From contig CAJTNR010000017.1 of NCBI GenBank assembly GCA_910577635.1, positions 1 to 39,443 on the forward strand: a stretch of 39,443 nucleotides of DNA, read 5' to 3'. The notes beneath the pieces were generated by a model that was not told the origin of the DNA, did no database searches, and was given only the letters and a program-made list of their open reading frames with translations. This stretch comes from an uncultured Vampirovibrio sp. Lineage in GTDB: Bacteria > Cyanobacteriota > Vampirovibrionia > Gastranaerophilales > Gastranaerophilaceae. This document shows, piece by piece, positions 26,489-34,665 of the stretch; the first letter of the stretch is position 1, and every line of letters begins with the position of its first letter. The translations under genes were made by a program, and so were the position numbers.

Positions 26489-27067
26489 ATGAATAAAAAA
26501 ATCTTTTATCTGCTTATAGGGTTTATTTTTACCTTGAGCTGCTTTGGCTGTGATTATGAAAACTATGAACAGCTTAATAACAAATACATTAAAAACCTTG
26601 ATTATAAAGCAAGTATTAGATTAAACAGCGCCTGTATCGCAAAAAAACCCGAAGCAAGGTTTTATTACAACAGGGCTAATACATATAGAAGAGCTAAAAA
26701 ATTTGATTCAGCAATAAAAGATTTTGAAAAAGCTATCGATCTAAAACCGGATTATGCAGCAGCTTATGTTTCTCTTGCAAGATTGGATAATGAAATCGGC
26801 AACTATGAAAAAGCAATTTTAGGACTCAACAAAGCTTTATCAATCGAACCCAACAATCCTACAATTTACAACACAAGAGGCAATTTAAAAATGATTAAAG
26901 GCGATTATGACGGCGCCTTGGATGATTTTAAAAAAGCCAAGGATTTAGGATTCTACACAAAAACTTTAGATTATAACATAAGAGCAGTTATGTATTACAA
27001 GAAAAGCCCTCCTGAAAAACAAAGGGTTTTGCCTTCTTATATTGAATCTGTAAGAATTAACGAATAG
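26489..27067 (+). CDS. Exported TPR protein, possible lipoprotein
   Basis: 192 residues from the ATG at 26489. An upstream in-frame codon at 26453 would overlap the promoter and place a charged peptide before the signal sequence. A signal peptide (MNKKIFYLLIGFIFTLSCFGC) ends in two cysteines; neither fits the lipobox perfectly, so lipidation is possible but unsure. It has three to four TPR units: 'ARFYYNRANTYRRAKKFDSAIKDFEKAIDLKPDY', 'AAAYVSLARLDNEIGNYEKAILGLNKALSIEPNN', 'TIYNTRGNLKMIKGDYDGALDDFKKAKDLG'. An envelope scaffold is likely; the partner is unknown. Its last 11 bases overlap the convergent aroF gene. Confidence 0.8.
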   Translation: MNKKIFYLLIGFIFTLSCFGCDYENYEQLNNKYIKNLDYKASIRLNSACIAKKPEARFYYNRANTYRRAKKFDSAIKDFEKAIDLKPDYAAAYVSLARLDNEIGNYEKAILGLNKALSIEPNNPTIYNTRGNLKMIKGDYDGALDDFKKAKDLGFYTKTLDYNIRAVMYYKKSPPEKQRVLPSYIESVRINE

Positions 27068-28070
27068 TTTTATTAACAACAGGAGCCAGTTGTTTTAGTT
27101 GTTTGTATAATTGTCTAAATTGCTCAGGATAGAGTGATTGGGCTCCATCACAAAGCGCACATTCAGGGTTGTTGTGCACTTCAATTATTAAACCGTCACA
27201 CCCTGCTGCAGTGGAAGCTAAGGACATTGGAACAACTTTATCTCTTAAACCTGTACCGTGCGATGGGTCAACAATTATCGGCAGATGACTAAGTTTTTTA
27301 ATAACAGGAATTGCACACAAATCAAGTGTGTTCCTTGTTGCAACTTCAAAGGTTCTTATCCCTCTTTCGCATAGTATTACTTGTCTATTTCCGCCGGCAA
27401 GGATGTATTCTGCTGCCATCAGCCATTCATTAATTGTTGCTGATAAACCTCTTTTGAGAATTACAGGTTTGTTAATTTTGCTTAGTTCTTTTAGTAAATT
27501 AAAGTTCTGCATGTTCCTGGCACCCACCTGCAGAATATCAACATAATCTAAAAACATTGGAATTTGGCTAATTTCCATAACTTCTGAGGTAATTGCAAGA
27601 TTGTACTTATCAGCAGCAGCGCGGATAAGTTTTAATCCTTCTAAACCCAATCCCTGAAAAGAATAAGGAGAAGTTCTAGGTTTAAATGCCCCTCCTCTTA
27701 TTATTTTTACGTTTGATTCTGACATTTCCTTAGCGCAGGCAAAAATTTGTTCTTCGCTTTCAATTGTACAGGGTCCTGCTATAAGTCCAATGTTATTAGC
27801 TCCGAATTTTTCCCCGTTTACCTCAACAACGCTGTCTTCCTGCTGAAAAACCCTCGAAGCAAGCTTGTAGCTGGATGAAACCTTAATAACTTCCTTAACT
27901 CCTTCTAAAAGTTCAAATTCCCGAGGATCAATACAAGCTTCCCCCACAGCTCCGATTACCGTATGGGTTTCGCCTTTAGACATATGGGGCTGTCTGTTTT
28001 TGAGCTTAATAAAATCTAATACTTTTCTTATTTGTTCTTTACTTGCCCCATGGCGCATTATAATAATCAT
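27057..28070 (-). CDS. aroF: 3-deoxy-7-phosphoheptulonate (DAHP) synthase, type Ibeta
   Basis: 337 residues with the N-terminal ferredoxin-like regulatory domain (~1-70, 'IIIMRHGASKEQIRKVLDFIK') joined to the KDO8P-like TIM barrel: 'AGPCTIESEEQIFACA', 'IIRGGAFKPRTSPYSFQGLG', 'LQVGARNMQNFNLLKEL', 'PVILKRGLSATINEWLMAAEYIL', 'LPIIVDPSHGTG'. It condenses PEP with erythrose-4-phosphate at the start of the shikimate pathway. The N-terminal domain usually gives allosteric control by aromatic amino acids. GGAGG is eight bases before the ATG and TATAAT lies upstream on the minus strand. Confidence 0.95.
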   Translation of the reverse strand: MIIIMRHGASKEQIRKVLDFIKLKNRQPHMSKGETHTVIGAVGEACIDPREFELLEGVKEVIKVSSSYKLASRVFQQEDSVVEVNGEKFGANNIGLIAGPCTIESEEQIFACAKEMSESNVKIIRGGAFKPRTSPYSFQGLGLEGLKLIRAAADKYNLAITSEVMEISQIPMFLDYVDILQVGARNMQNFNLLKELSKINKPVILKRGLSATINEWLMAAEYILAGGNRQVILCERGIRTFEVATRNTLDLCAIPVIKKLSHLPIIVDPSHGTGLRDKVVPMSLASTAAGCDGLIIEVHNNPECALCDGAQSLYPEQFRQLYKQLKQLAPVVNKTIR

Positions 28071-28209
28071 TATTCATACCTCCTAAGATTATATTCTAAT
28101 ACAAAAATTTTTATACTACAAAATAAGAGAATTAGATAAGAAAAAGATTGAATTAGAGCATTCAGTTTTTGTTAGAATATGGTTAAAATACAATCTTAAG
28201 GGGAGAATA

Positions 28210-29428
28210 ATGCAAAGAAGAGAATTCATTATAAATTCTGCTGTAGCTTTAGCAGGCAGCGCACTTTTAGCAGGATGCAATAAAACCAAACTTATAGAGA
28301 GCGAGAATAAGGTTGTTTGAAGAAAATATAAAGATATTGAAGTACCCCTGATAGCTCTAGGGTGTATGAGACTGCCTATGAAAAATAACGAAGTTGACCA
28401 AAAAGAACTGGATTCAATGGTTGAATACTGCATTAATCACGGAGCAAACTACTTCGACACTGCTTATATGTATGTTGATGAAAAATCAGAACTCGCAATA
28501 GGAAAGGCTCTTAAAAAATACAACAGAAAAGACTTTTTATTAGCGGACAAAAGTCCTATTTATAAAATGAAAACAAAAGAAGATGTTAGAAGAATTTTTG
28601 ATGAACAGCTAAAAAAATGCCAGGTAGATTATTTTGATTTTTATATGTGTCACAACATTAATAAAAACACTTTTGAAACATACAGAAATGTTGAAATGGC
28701 TGATGAGTTAAAAAACTTAAAAAAGAAGGAAAAATCAAATATCTTGGTTTTCTTTTCATGGGACTCCTGAAATTCTAAAAGAAGTTGTTAAAGACTATAA
28801 TTGGGACTTTGCACATCTTCAAATTAACTATCTTGATTGGGATGTAGTTAAAGCAAAAGAACAATATGAAATTGTCCAGCAAAAAGGAATCCCGGTAACT
28901 GTAATGGAACCATTAAGAGGGGGAGGACTAGTTAGTTTATCGCCTAAAGCCTTAAAAGAACTAAAAGACAATTCATCTGACACTCCGGCTGCTTTTGGGC
29001 TCCGCTGGGCAGCAAGCAGGGATAATGTTGTCACTGTACTATCTGGAATGAGCAATTTAGAGCAGGTTAAGGAGAATATTCAAACTTTTATAGACTTTAA
29101 ACCAATGAGCGAACAGGAAAATAAACTTGCACTCAATATTGCAAAAATTATTCAATCCCAGGGTGAAATTAACTGTACCGCCTGCAAATACTGCCTTGAA
29201 GTTCGTCCTCGCGGGATTAATATTCCTGCAATTTTTGCTCTATACAACCAGTATAAAGTGACAAATAACAAAATGCTCTTTAAAATCTACTATGAATCAC
29301 TGGCAGATAGTGAAAAGGCAGATAAGTGCATTAAGTGCAATTTATGCAACAAAAACTGCCCTCAGGCACTTGAAATCCCTAAGTTATTAGCAAAAATTGA
29401 ACAAGAGTACAATAAGATTAAGCCGTAA
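28210..29428 (+). pseudogene. Tat-signal aldo/keto reductase with C-terminal Fe-S domain, broken
   Basis: GGGGAG precedes the ATG at 28210. The N-terminus has a twin-arginine lipoprotein-like signal (MQRREF..., LLAGC). The frame is then cut by TGA at 28318-28320, where 'VVWRKYKDIEVPL' would be expected, so TGG to TGA is likely. The catalytic part resumes in the same frame ('LGCMRLPM', 'FDTAYMYVDEKSELAIGKAL'). It loses one A in the run at 28719-28724 and one T near 28747-28756, after which the third frame carries on ('HLQINYLDWDVV', 'VTVMEPLRGGGLV'). The C-terminal dicluster region has CTACKYC followed by 'EVRPRGI', where the fourth ligand Cys appears replaced by Arg (CGT at 29204-29206). The second cluster CIKCNLCNKNCP is intact. 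The family normally has ~390-400 residues and reduces carbonyls; here it is surely non-functional as written. Confidence 0.85.
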
Positions 29429-30695
29429 ATGAAAAAAGCCCATTCGATAAGATTAACCATAGTAGCAATAATAGGACTATTAATAATTGCAGGGTTTTTT
29501 GGATTTTACCCCGTTAAAATCCTGGATTTGCAAGTTGTGCCTTTAATTGGGCGAATTGTATCCAATGCTTCAATAACTGCCTTTTTTCTAATTATTGCAA
29601 TCTTTTTAATAACTTTAATTTTTGGAAGATTTTATTGTTCGCTGCTTTGTCCCTTCGGACTTTTAGAAGAGTTTTTTTCAATCTTTTTTAGGAAAAAAAA
29701 CAAAAAAACAAAAAACCTTCCTTTTAAATATTTCATCCTTGCCCTGACTTTTGGTTATTTACTGGGGGGCTCTTGTCTTTTAATCCGCTATATTGACCCA
29801 TACAGCATTTTTGGATCTTTTATTACAATGAGTGCATTTGGAATAATTTTTACTTTTTTTATTCTAGTTTTAGTTTTTTAAATAAAAACAGATATTTTGT
29901 TCTAATATTTGTCCTGTAGAAGCACTTTTGGGGCTGATTTCAAAATTTTCAATAAAAAAAATTAATATTGATAAAAACTTATGTGTTAATTGTTCGATTT
30001 GTGAAAAAAATTGTCCTACAGGATCAATAGACTACAAAGAAGGATTGGTTGATAATAAAACCTGTATTCGCTGTTTAAGCTGTATATCAAAGTGTCCCAA
30101 AGGAGCAATTGGGTTTAAAAGCTTAAAAAAAGAAGAAAAATTCAACCCCAAAAGAAGAGAATTTTTAACCCTGACTGGTGCTTTGGTTTTGTTTGACTCT
30201 TTTTATGCGCTATCTAAAAACTTAGCATTAAAAACTGCAAAAAAAGTGAAAGATATTATCCTTCCTGCAGGTGCGGGAAATATTGAAAGATTTCAAAACA
30301 AATGTTTAAACTGCAACTTATGTGTAAATAACTGCCCTGAAAAAATTATCGCTAAAGCAAACGATAATTGTCCTGCAGTGCACATTGACTATAATAGGGG
30401 AAGCAAATATTGCAAATTTGACTGCAAAAAATGTCAGGAAGTTTGTCCAAGCGGTGCAATTCAAAAAACAACATTTAATAAAAAGCAAAATACAAGAATT
30501 GCTATGGCTGTAATTAATGAAAACTGCGTTAATTGCGGTATTTGCGCTAATAATTGCCCAAAAGGCGCTATTATAAAAACCAATGATAAATATACAATAA
30601 ACGCACTATCATGCATTGGATGCAATAAATGCGCAGCATTATGTCCCAATGGTGCAATTCAAATTTTTTCAATAAACGAACAAAAAACAATATAA
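29429..30695 (+). pseudogene. NapH/YccM-like membrane polyferredoxin, frameshifted
   Basis: The gene begins at the ATG right after the aldo/keto reductase stop. The first part (29429-29881) is a membrane protein with ~4 helices and 'FGRFYCSLLCPFGLLEEFF', the NapH-type cluster motif. The reading then shifts by -1 twice, at T runs 29874-29879 and 29895-29898. Only after restoring both does the second motif 'RYFCSNICPVEALLG' appear (normally CPVGALLG). The rest is open from 29886 to 30695 and carries several ferredoxin 4Fe-4S motifs (CVNCSICEKNCP, CIRCLSCISKCP, CLNCNLCVNNCP, CVNCGICANNCP, CIGCNKCAALCP). An internal twin-arginine-like segment (KRREFLTLTGALVLF) precedes the later clusters. The intact protein would pass electrons across or along the inner membrane, perhaps to the exported reductase. 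Confidence 0.82.
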
Positions 30696-30705
30696 AGGAG
30701 AAAAG

Positions 30706-30931
30706 ATGTCTTTAGGAATAACAGAAATTACTTTTAATTATAGTTGTAATTCTACTATTATTTGGAGGAAAAAGAATCCCTGAACTTGCACGTGCACTGG
30801 GAAAAGCTTCTTATGAATATAAAAAAGCAAAAAAACTTATTAAAAAAGAAGCGCAGAATTTAGCGCAGGATGATGAAGAAAAACCAAAGGAATACGAAGT
30901 TAAAGACGACATCGAAAACCCGCAAGTATAA
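30706..30931 (+). pseudogene. tatA: TatA/E-type twin-arginine translocase subunit, frameshifted
   Basis: AAAGGAG precedes the ATG at 30706. The first codons read MSLGITE, then an extra A in the AAA at 30725-30727 throws the frame, which stops at 30781-30783. Removing one A restores a textbook TatA: one N-terminal helix (LLLIVVILLLFGGKRIPELA), the FGxxRxPEL hinge, an amphipathic helix ('LGKASYEYKKAKKLIKKE') and an acidic tail ending at TAA 30929-30931 (about 74 residues). TatA oligomers form the protein-conducting path for folded Tat substrates. It lies three bases before tatC. Confidence 0.85.
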
Positions 30932-30933
30932 TT

Positions 30934-31652
30934 ATGGATGAAAAAGACACAGAAAGTTTAATATCACATATTGAAGCTCTAAGAAAAACTCTTATTAAGT
31001 GTTTTTATGCTCTTGGTGCGTTTTTGCCTGTAACTTTTTTTGCATCTGCAAAAATTCTTAATTATTTAACTAAAATTCTAATCGGAAATAACAAAATTAC
31101 TTTCAATTACTTTAGTCCAACTGAAGTTTTTTTGCTTCATATAAAAATTGCTTTTATAGTTGATTTAATAATATGTTTTCCTTATATTGCAAAACAAATT
31201 TGGAATTTTATCCTCCCTGCTCTATATGACAACGAAAAAAAGTTTATACAATCAATTGCTCTATTATCAAGTTTGCTTTTTATCCTTGGGGTTAGTTTTT
31301 GCGTTTTTTGCATTCTTCCTTTAATTGTAAACTTTGGTCTTAGTTTTTCAACAAGCCAGATTCAAGCAGTTTTTAATTTATCCAGTGTGATTAATCTAAC
31401 TTTAGGACTTTGCGTTGTTTTTGGATTAATGTTTCAAATGCCTTAATAAAATCCGGAATTGTTGATTATAGAACAATTGCAGATTCAAGACCCTATGTTG
31501 TTGTAGTTTTATTGATAATCTCAGCCATTCTTACCCCTCCTGATATAATTAGTCAATTAATGCTTTTTATCCCTGCTTATCTACTTTTTGAATTCGGACT
31601 TTTGTTTTGTAATAAGGAACAAAAAATATTAAAAGCTATAGACAAATCCTAA
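30934..31652 (+). pseudogene. tatC: Sec-independent translocase TatC, frameshifted
   Basis: It begins 'MDEKDTESLISHIEALRKTLIKCFYALGAF', the TatC N-terminal recognition region. It continues through transmembrane segments and 'FSPTEVFLLHIKIAFIVDLIICFPYIAKQIWNFILPALYDNEKKF', the signature loop. After 'GLMFQMP' the frame ends at TAA 31444-31446. Inserting one T near 31443 links it to the remaining two helices ('VDYRTIADSRPYVVVVLLIISAILTPPDIISQLMLFIPAYLLFE') and to the normal total of ~240 residues. The last two helices are therefore lost from the product. TatC binds twin-arginine signals; together with the broken tatA this predicts no Tat export from this locus. Confidence 0.87.
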
Positions 31653-31678
31653 GTTTACCCAAAGAAGGACAAAAACAA

Positions 31679-31786
31679 ATGTTAAAATCAAAAAACTGGA
31701 CTCATAATGCACTTGGAGCTACGCTGTTGAAAAGAATTGCAGCAAAAGAAAAATTCAAACATGATAAGGAAAAAGCAGGTGGATAA
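31679..31786 (+). other. Short ORF between tatC and larB, uncertain
   Basis: 35 codons, MLKSKNWTHNALGA..., with GAAGGA at suitable distance and a stop overlapping the likely larB GTG start. Lysine-rich, no recognised family. It may be a leader ORF or the remnant of a gene in the decayed block. Confidence 0.3.
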
Positions 31787-32287
31787 AAAATACATTGATT
31801 TAGATTATGCAAAACTTGATATTGAAAGAACAAAAAGAAGAGGTTTTTGCGAGACTGTTTTTTGTGAAAGCAAAACAGAAGATCAACTAATCGGAATATT
31901 CAAAGAATTTAAAAACCAAGGACAAAACATTCTAGGAACAAGGGCATCTTTTAACCAGGCAAAAGCAGTAAAAAAAGTCATAGAAGGTGTTTTATATGAC
32001 GAATGTTCAAGAACTCTTACTTTAGTTCAGAAAAAATTGAAAAAGTTGGTCTTGTTGCAATTTGCACAGGAGGAACAGGGGATATTCCAATAGCAAAAGA
32101 AGCTTGTATTACAGCAGAGTTTTTTGGAAGCAATACAGCTAACTACTACGACGTTGGAATAGCAGGAATCCACAGATTATTAGATAAAATTGACGAAATT
32201 AAAAAAGCAAATGTTATTATCGCGATTGCAGGCTTTGGAGCAGGTTACAGTGCTAATCAGATTAATAGAAAAATTGAGGGAAAATAA
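31779..32287 (+). pseudogene. larB: LarB (nickel-pincer cofactor carboxylase), frameshifted and internally deleted
   Basis: The likely start is GTG 31779 (AAGGA at 31766-31770); ATG 31761 is in frame. LarB-like N-terminal part: 'LDYAKLDIERTKRRGFCETVFCESKTEDQL', 'ILGTRASFNQAKAV'. A missing T near 32021-32023 breaks the frame just before 'SSEKIEKVGLVAICTGGTGDIPIAKEACITAEFFG'. It then reads 'YYDVGIAGIHRLLDKIDEI', 'NVIIAIAG' and directly 'FGAGYSANQINRKIEGK'. From what I know of the family, a stretch of about 60 residues holding the GALPSVVGGL / PTSVGYG region is normally present between those last two segments, so an in-frame deletion sits at about 32228-32236. LarB carboxylates and hydrolyses nicotinic acid adenine dinucleotide in the pathway to the lactate racemase cofactor. 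Confidence 0.8.
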
Positions 32288-33018
32288 TGACTAATTTATA
32301 CTTTGAATGCAATTTTGGAATTTCAGGCAATATGGCAATAGGAGCGCTCCTGGATTTAGGTGCGGATAGAAAAAAACTGGACAAAGCCCTTCAATCAATG
32401 AATTTAGAAAAAGAATTCGATTATGTAATATCAAAAAAAACAAATAAACTCTATTGAAGCTGTTGATTTTGATGTAATTATTAACACTAAACACAATCAT
32501 ACCCACAGAAACCTTGATGATATCAATAGAATTATTGATAAAACAGATATGACAGAAAATGCTCGTTTGATAGCAAAAAAATCTTTAATGTTATAGCGCA
32601 GATAGAAGCAAAAGTTCACAACAAACCGCTTGACAAAATTCATTTTCACGAAGTCGGCGCAATTGATTCAATTGTTGATATTGTAAGTTTTTCAGTTCTT
32701 ATAGACGACTTAAATCCTGAAAAAGTTTATTTTTCAACCCTTTATGACGGACACAGATCTGTAGAATGCCAGCATGGGTTAATCCCTGTTCCTGTCCCTG
32801 CGGTTTGTGAAATTGTTTCAAGGTATCAGCTTCCAATTGCAATTACAGATACAAAAGGGGAAATGATAACACCAACAGGAGCTGCAATTGCTGCTGTTGT
32901 TAGTTCAGGAGAAAAACTTCCTAAAGACGGTTTTATAATTAAAAAAACAGGAATAGAAAAAGGAAAAAGAAACTATAATCTGCCGATTCTAAGAGTCCAT
33001 AGTATCTTTAATAACTAA
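32287..33018 (+). pseudogene. larC: LarC (nickel insertase), frameshifted and C-terminally short
   Basis: Its ATG overlaps the larB stop by one base. It begins 'LYFECNFGISGNMAIGALLDLGAD', the LarC N-terminal signature (canonical D-x-F-x-GISGDM). The frame is lost in the A run 32433-32440 (one A too many) and regained in the run 32575-32581 (one A too few). Between and after are 'VDFDVIINTKHNHTHRNL', 'IHFHEVGAIDSIVDIV', 'YDGHRSVECQHGLIPVPVPAVCEI', 'EMITPTGAAI'. It ends at 'YNLPILRVHSIFNN', about 240 residues, where full LarC has ~400; the C-terminal LarC2 domain is absent. LarC uses CTP to insert nickel into the pincer precursor. Confidence 0.82.
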
Positions 33019-33865
33019 ATAATAAGAAATTATCATAATTATAAGACCAATATAAAAACAAATTCCTAATTCCTGCGATAAGAACAAAAACGAGAATACA
33101 ACCCCGAAAAAAGGTGCACTTGAAAAATAAGCACCTGTTTTTGATGCCCCAAGATACCTTTGGGAAAAAATATACAAACTAACACTCAGTCCATAAGAAA
33201 AAAACCCAAGAAGCATACTAGGTAATACAAATTCCAAACTAAACACAGCTTTTTTTAATAAACACGCGATTATTAAACACCCTAATCCTGAAAAAACCCC
33301 TTTAATAGCGGTTATTATCCTTGTATCTTTAATGCTTAATAATCTTGTGCAATTGTTTTCCATGCCCCAAAACACACAGGATAAAAATACAAAAATTGAA
33401 TAAAAATTAAAATAAAAACTACTAGATCCCTCAAAAGTTAGAATAATTCCTGCAATTGTAATTAGAGCAATACTAACAAGAAGTTTTTTGGATATTTTTT
33501 CCCTAAAAACTAAAAAAGAAACAATTGTTGTTGCTGCAAGTTCAAAATTCCCGATTAAAGAAGTATTTGCACTGTTTGTTTTAGATAAGCCAAACATTAA
33601 ACTAATTATCGCAAGAATATCCAATAAAACCATTAATGCTGCAAAAGGAATCTCTTTTTTTCTAAATAAAGCTCTTTTTTGCTTTTTTTAAAAAACATTG
33701 TAATTATAAGTCCTAACCCTGCCCCTAAATACAACAGCCCCCAAGTTCAACTGAAGGAATGTCCCTGGTTAGAATTTTTGCAAAAGGAGTGCAGATTCCA
33801 AATAAAAAAGCTGCAAATAATGCGCTTATTACAGCCAGGGTTTTATTGTTTTTTAATAGTTTCAT
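32989..33865 (-). pseudogene. EamA/DMT-family transporter, frameshifted
   Basis: The gene begins at 33865 (MKLLKNNKTLAVISALFAAFLFGICTPFAKIL, the EamA repeat start). It loses the frame near 33733-33737 (a missing T in what should read ELGGLLYLGAG) and again in the A run 33655-33661, then stays open from 33633 down to 32989. The restored protein has ~290 residues, ten hydrophobic segments and two EamA halves ('LIGNFELAATTIVSFLVFREKIS' and 'YLGASKTGAYFSSAPFFGVVFSFLFL'). Such transporters move small metabolites; the position between larC and larE suggests a precursor or metal-related cargo, but that is inference. The 5' end overlaps larE by 23 bases; the 3' end overlaps larC by 30. Confidence 0.8.
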
Positions 33866-34609
33866 CTAAACTTCCCGATCGAAACCCTTCCAAATCAAGG
33901 GTTATGTAATTAAATCCCAAATTTTTAAGCTCTTTAATAATATATTCTTTTTTTTCAAGCACTTTAAAGAGTTCTTCTTTTAAAACTTCAATTCGACAAA
34001 TATTCTTATGGTTTCTTAATCGAAACTGCTTAAAGCCAAGTTGTGAAAAGATATCTTCTGCTTTTTCAATTTTTTCAAGTTTTTTTTGACTAATTCTATC
34101 TACATAACAGAATCTTGTTGCTAAACAGGAAAAAGAAGCTTGATTTGCAGTTTTTAGTCCAAGTTCTTTTGATAAAACCCTTATTTCTTCTTTGGTGAAA
34201 CCAAAAATCCAAGTTCTAAAAGAGCTTGCCTTCCAGAGCGGTACTGGCTCAAATCGTCATAATTAGACCCTTCAAGAATAACGTCCTTAAATTCTTTTTG
34301 GAATTGTTCGAAAATATTTTTTTTGCAGATATAGCACCTATTTTTAGGATTATTCCTGATTTTTTCAATACTAATCGGAATAATTTTTTGTTTTATTCCT
34401 TCTTTAATGCAAAAATTTTGCGTTTCAACAAGCTATCTTTTTGTAAACAAAGACGAACACGCAGTTAGCGCTGTAACATTATCTTTAAGTACAATTTTTG
34501 CAGCTTTCAATAAAAAAGTTGAATCAACTCCGCCTGAATAAGCAACTGCAGCCGAATTGAGGTTTTTTAAATACAACTTGAGTTTATCCAGTTTTTCTTC
34601 TTTGGACAT
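33843..34609 (-). pseudogene. larE: LarE (sacrificial sulfur transferase), nonsense and frameshift
   Basis: The start is ATG 34609 (MSKEEKLDKLKLYLKN). The PP-loop 'VAYSGGVDSTFLL' is intact near residue 20. The frame meets TAG at 34433-34435 where a Glu codon is expected (LFTKR-x-LVETQ). It then continues in frame through 'NPKNRCYICKKNIFEQF' and 'EGSNYDDLSQYRSGRQALLELG' (family norm YRPG, so Pro to Ser). It shifts near 34193-34205 before 'FTKEEIRVLSKELGLK', 'SFSCLATRF', and the C-terminal 'FNYITLDLEGFRSGSLDE'. The intact enzyme (~255 residues) adenylates the precursor carboxylate and donates sulfur. It is transcribed opposite to larBC and divergent from the antiporter gene. Confidence 0.85.
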
Positions 34610-34650
34610 ATAAATTATTTTATTAAAACCAATCCTTAAGGTCAATTTTT

Positions 34651-34659
34651 TGCTATAAT
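34651..34659 (+). promoter_or_regulatory. Extended -10 promoter for antiporter gene, leaderless
   Basis: TGCTATAAT is a perfect extended -10 (TGnTATAAT), followed by six bases and the ATG at 34666. No good -35 and no Shine-Dalgarno sequence are present. The start of transcription is predicted at the ATG. Confidence 0.65.
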
Positions 34660-34665
34660 AAAAAA

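Noticed and set aside
28318..28320. In-frame TGA in the aldo/keto reductase as a recoded codon (selenocysteine, or TGA read as Trp/Gly)
   Set aside because: TGA is used as a normal stop for other genes here (for example at 2922-2924 and 16695-16697). There is no SECIS-like element I can see, and the same gene has two further frameshifts and a lost cluster Cys.
32430..32585. larC frameshift as programmed ribosomal frameshifting, known for some LarC1/LarC2 pairs
   Set aside because: Two opposite shifts lie within ~140 bases in the N-terminal domain, not at the LarC1/LarC2 junction, and the C-terminal domain is absent. The neighbouring genes are equally damaged.
28210..34609. All lesions as sequencing or assembly errors
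   Set aside because: Not fully excluded, because many indels are in A/T runs. But equally A/T-rich genes elsewhere in the window are intact, and the block also has nonsense changes, altered key residues and a LarB deletion.
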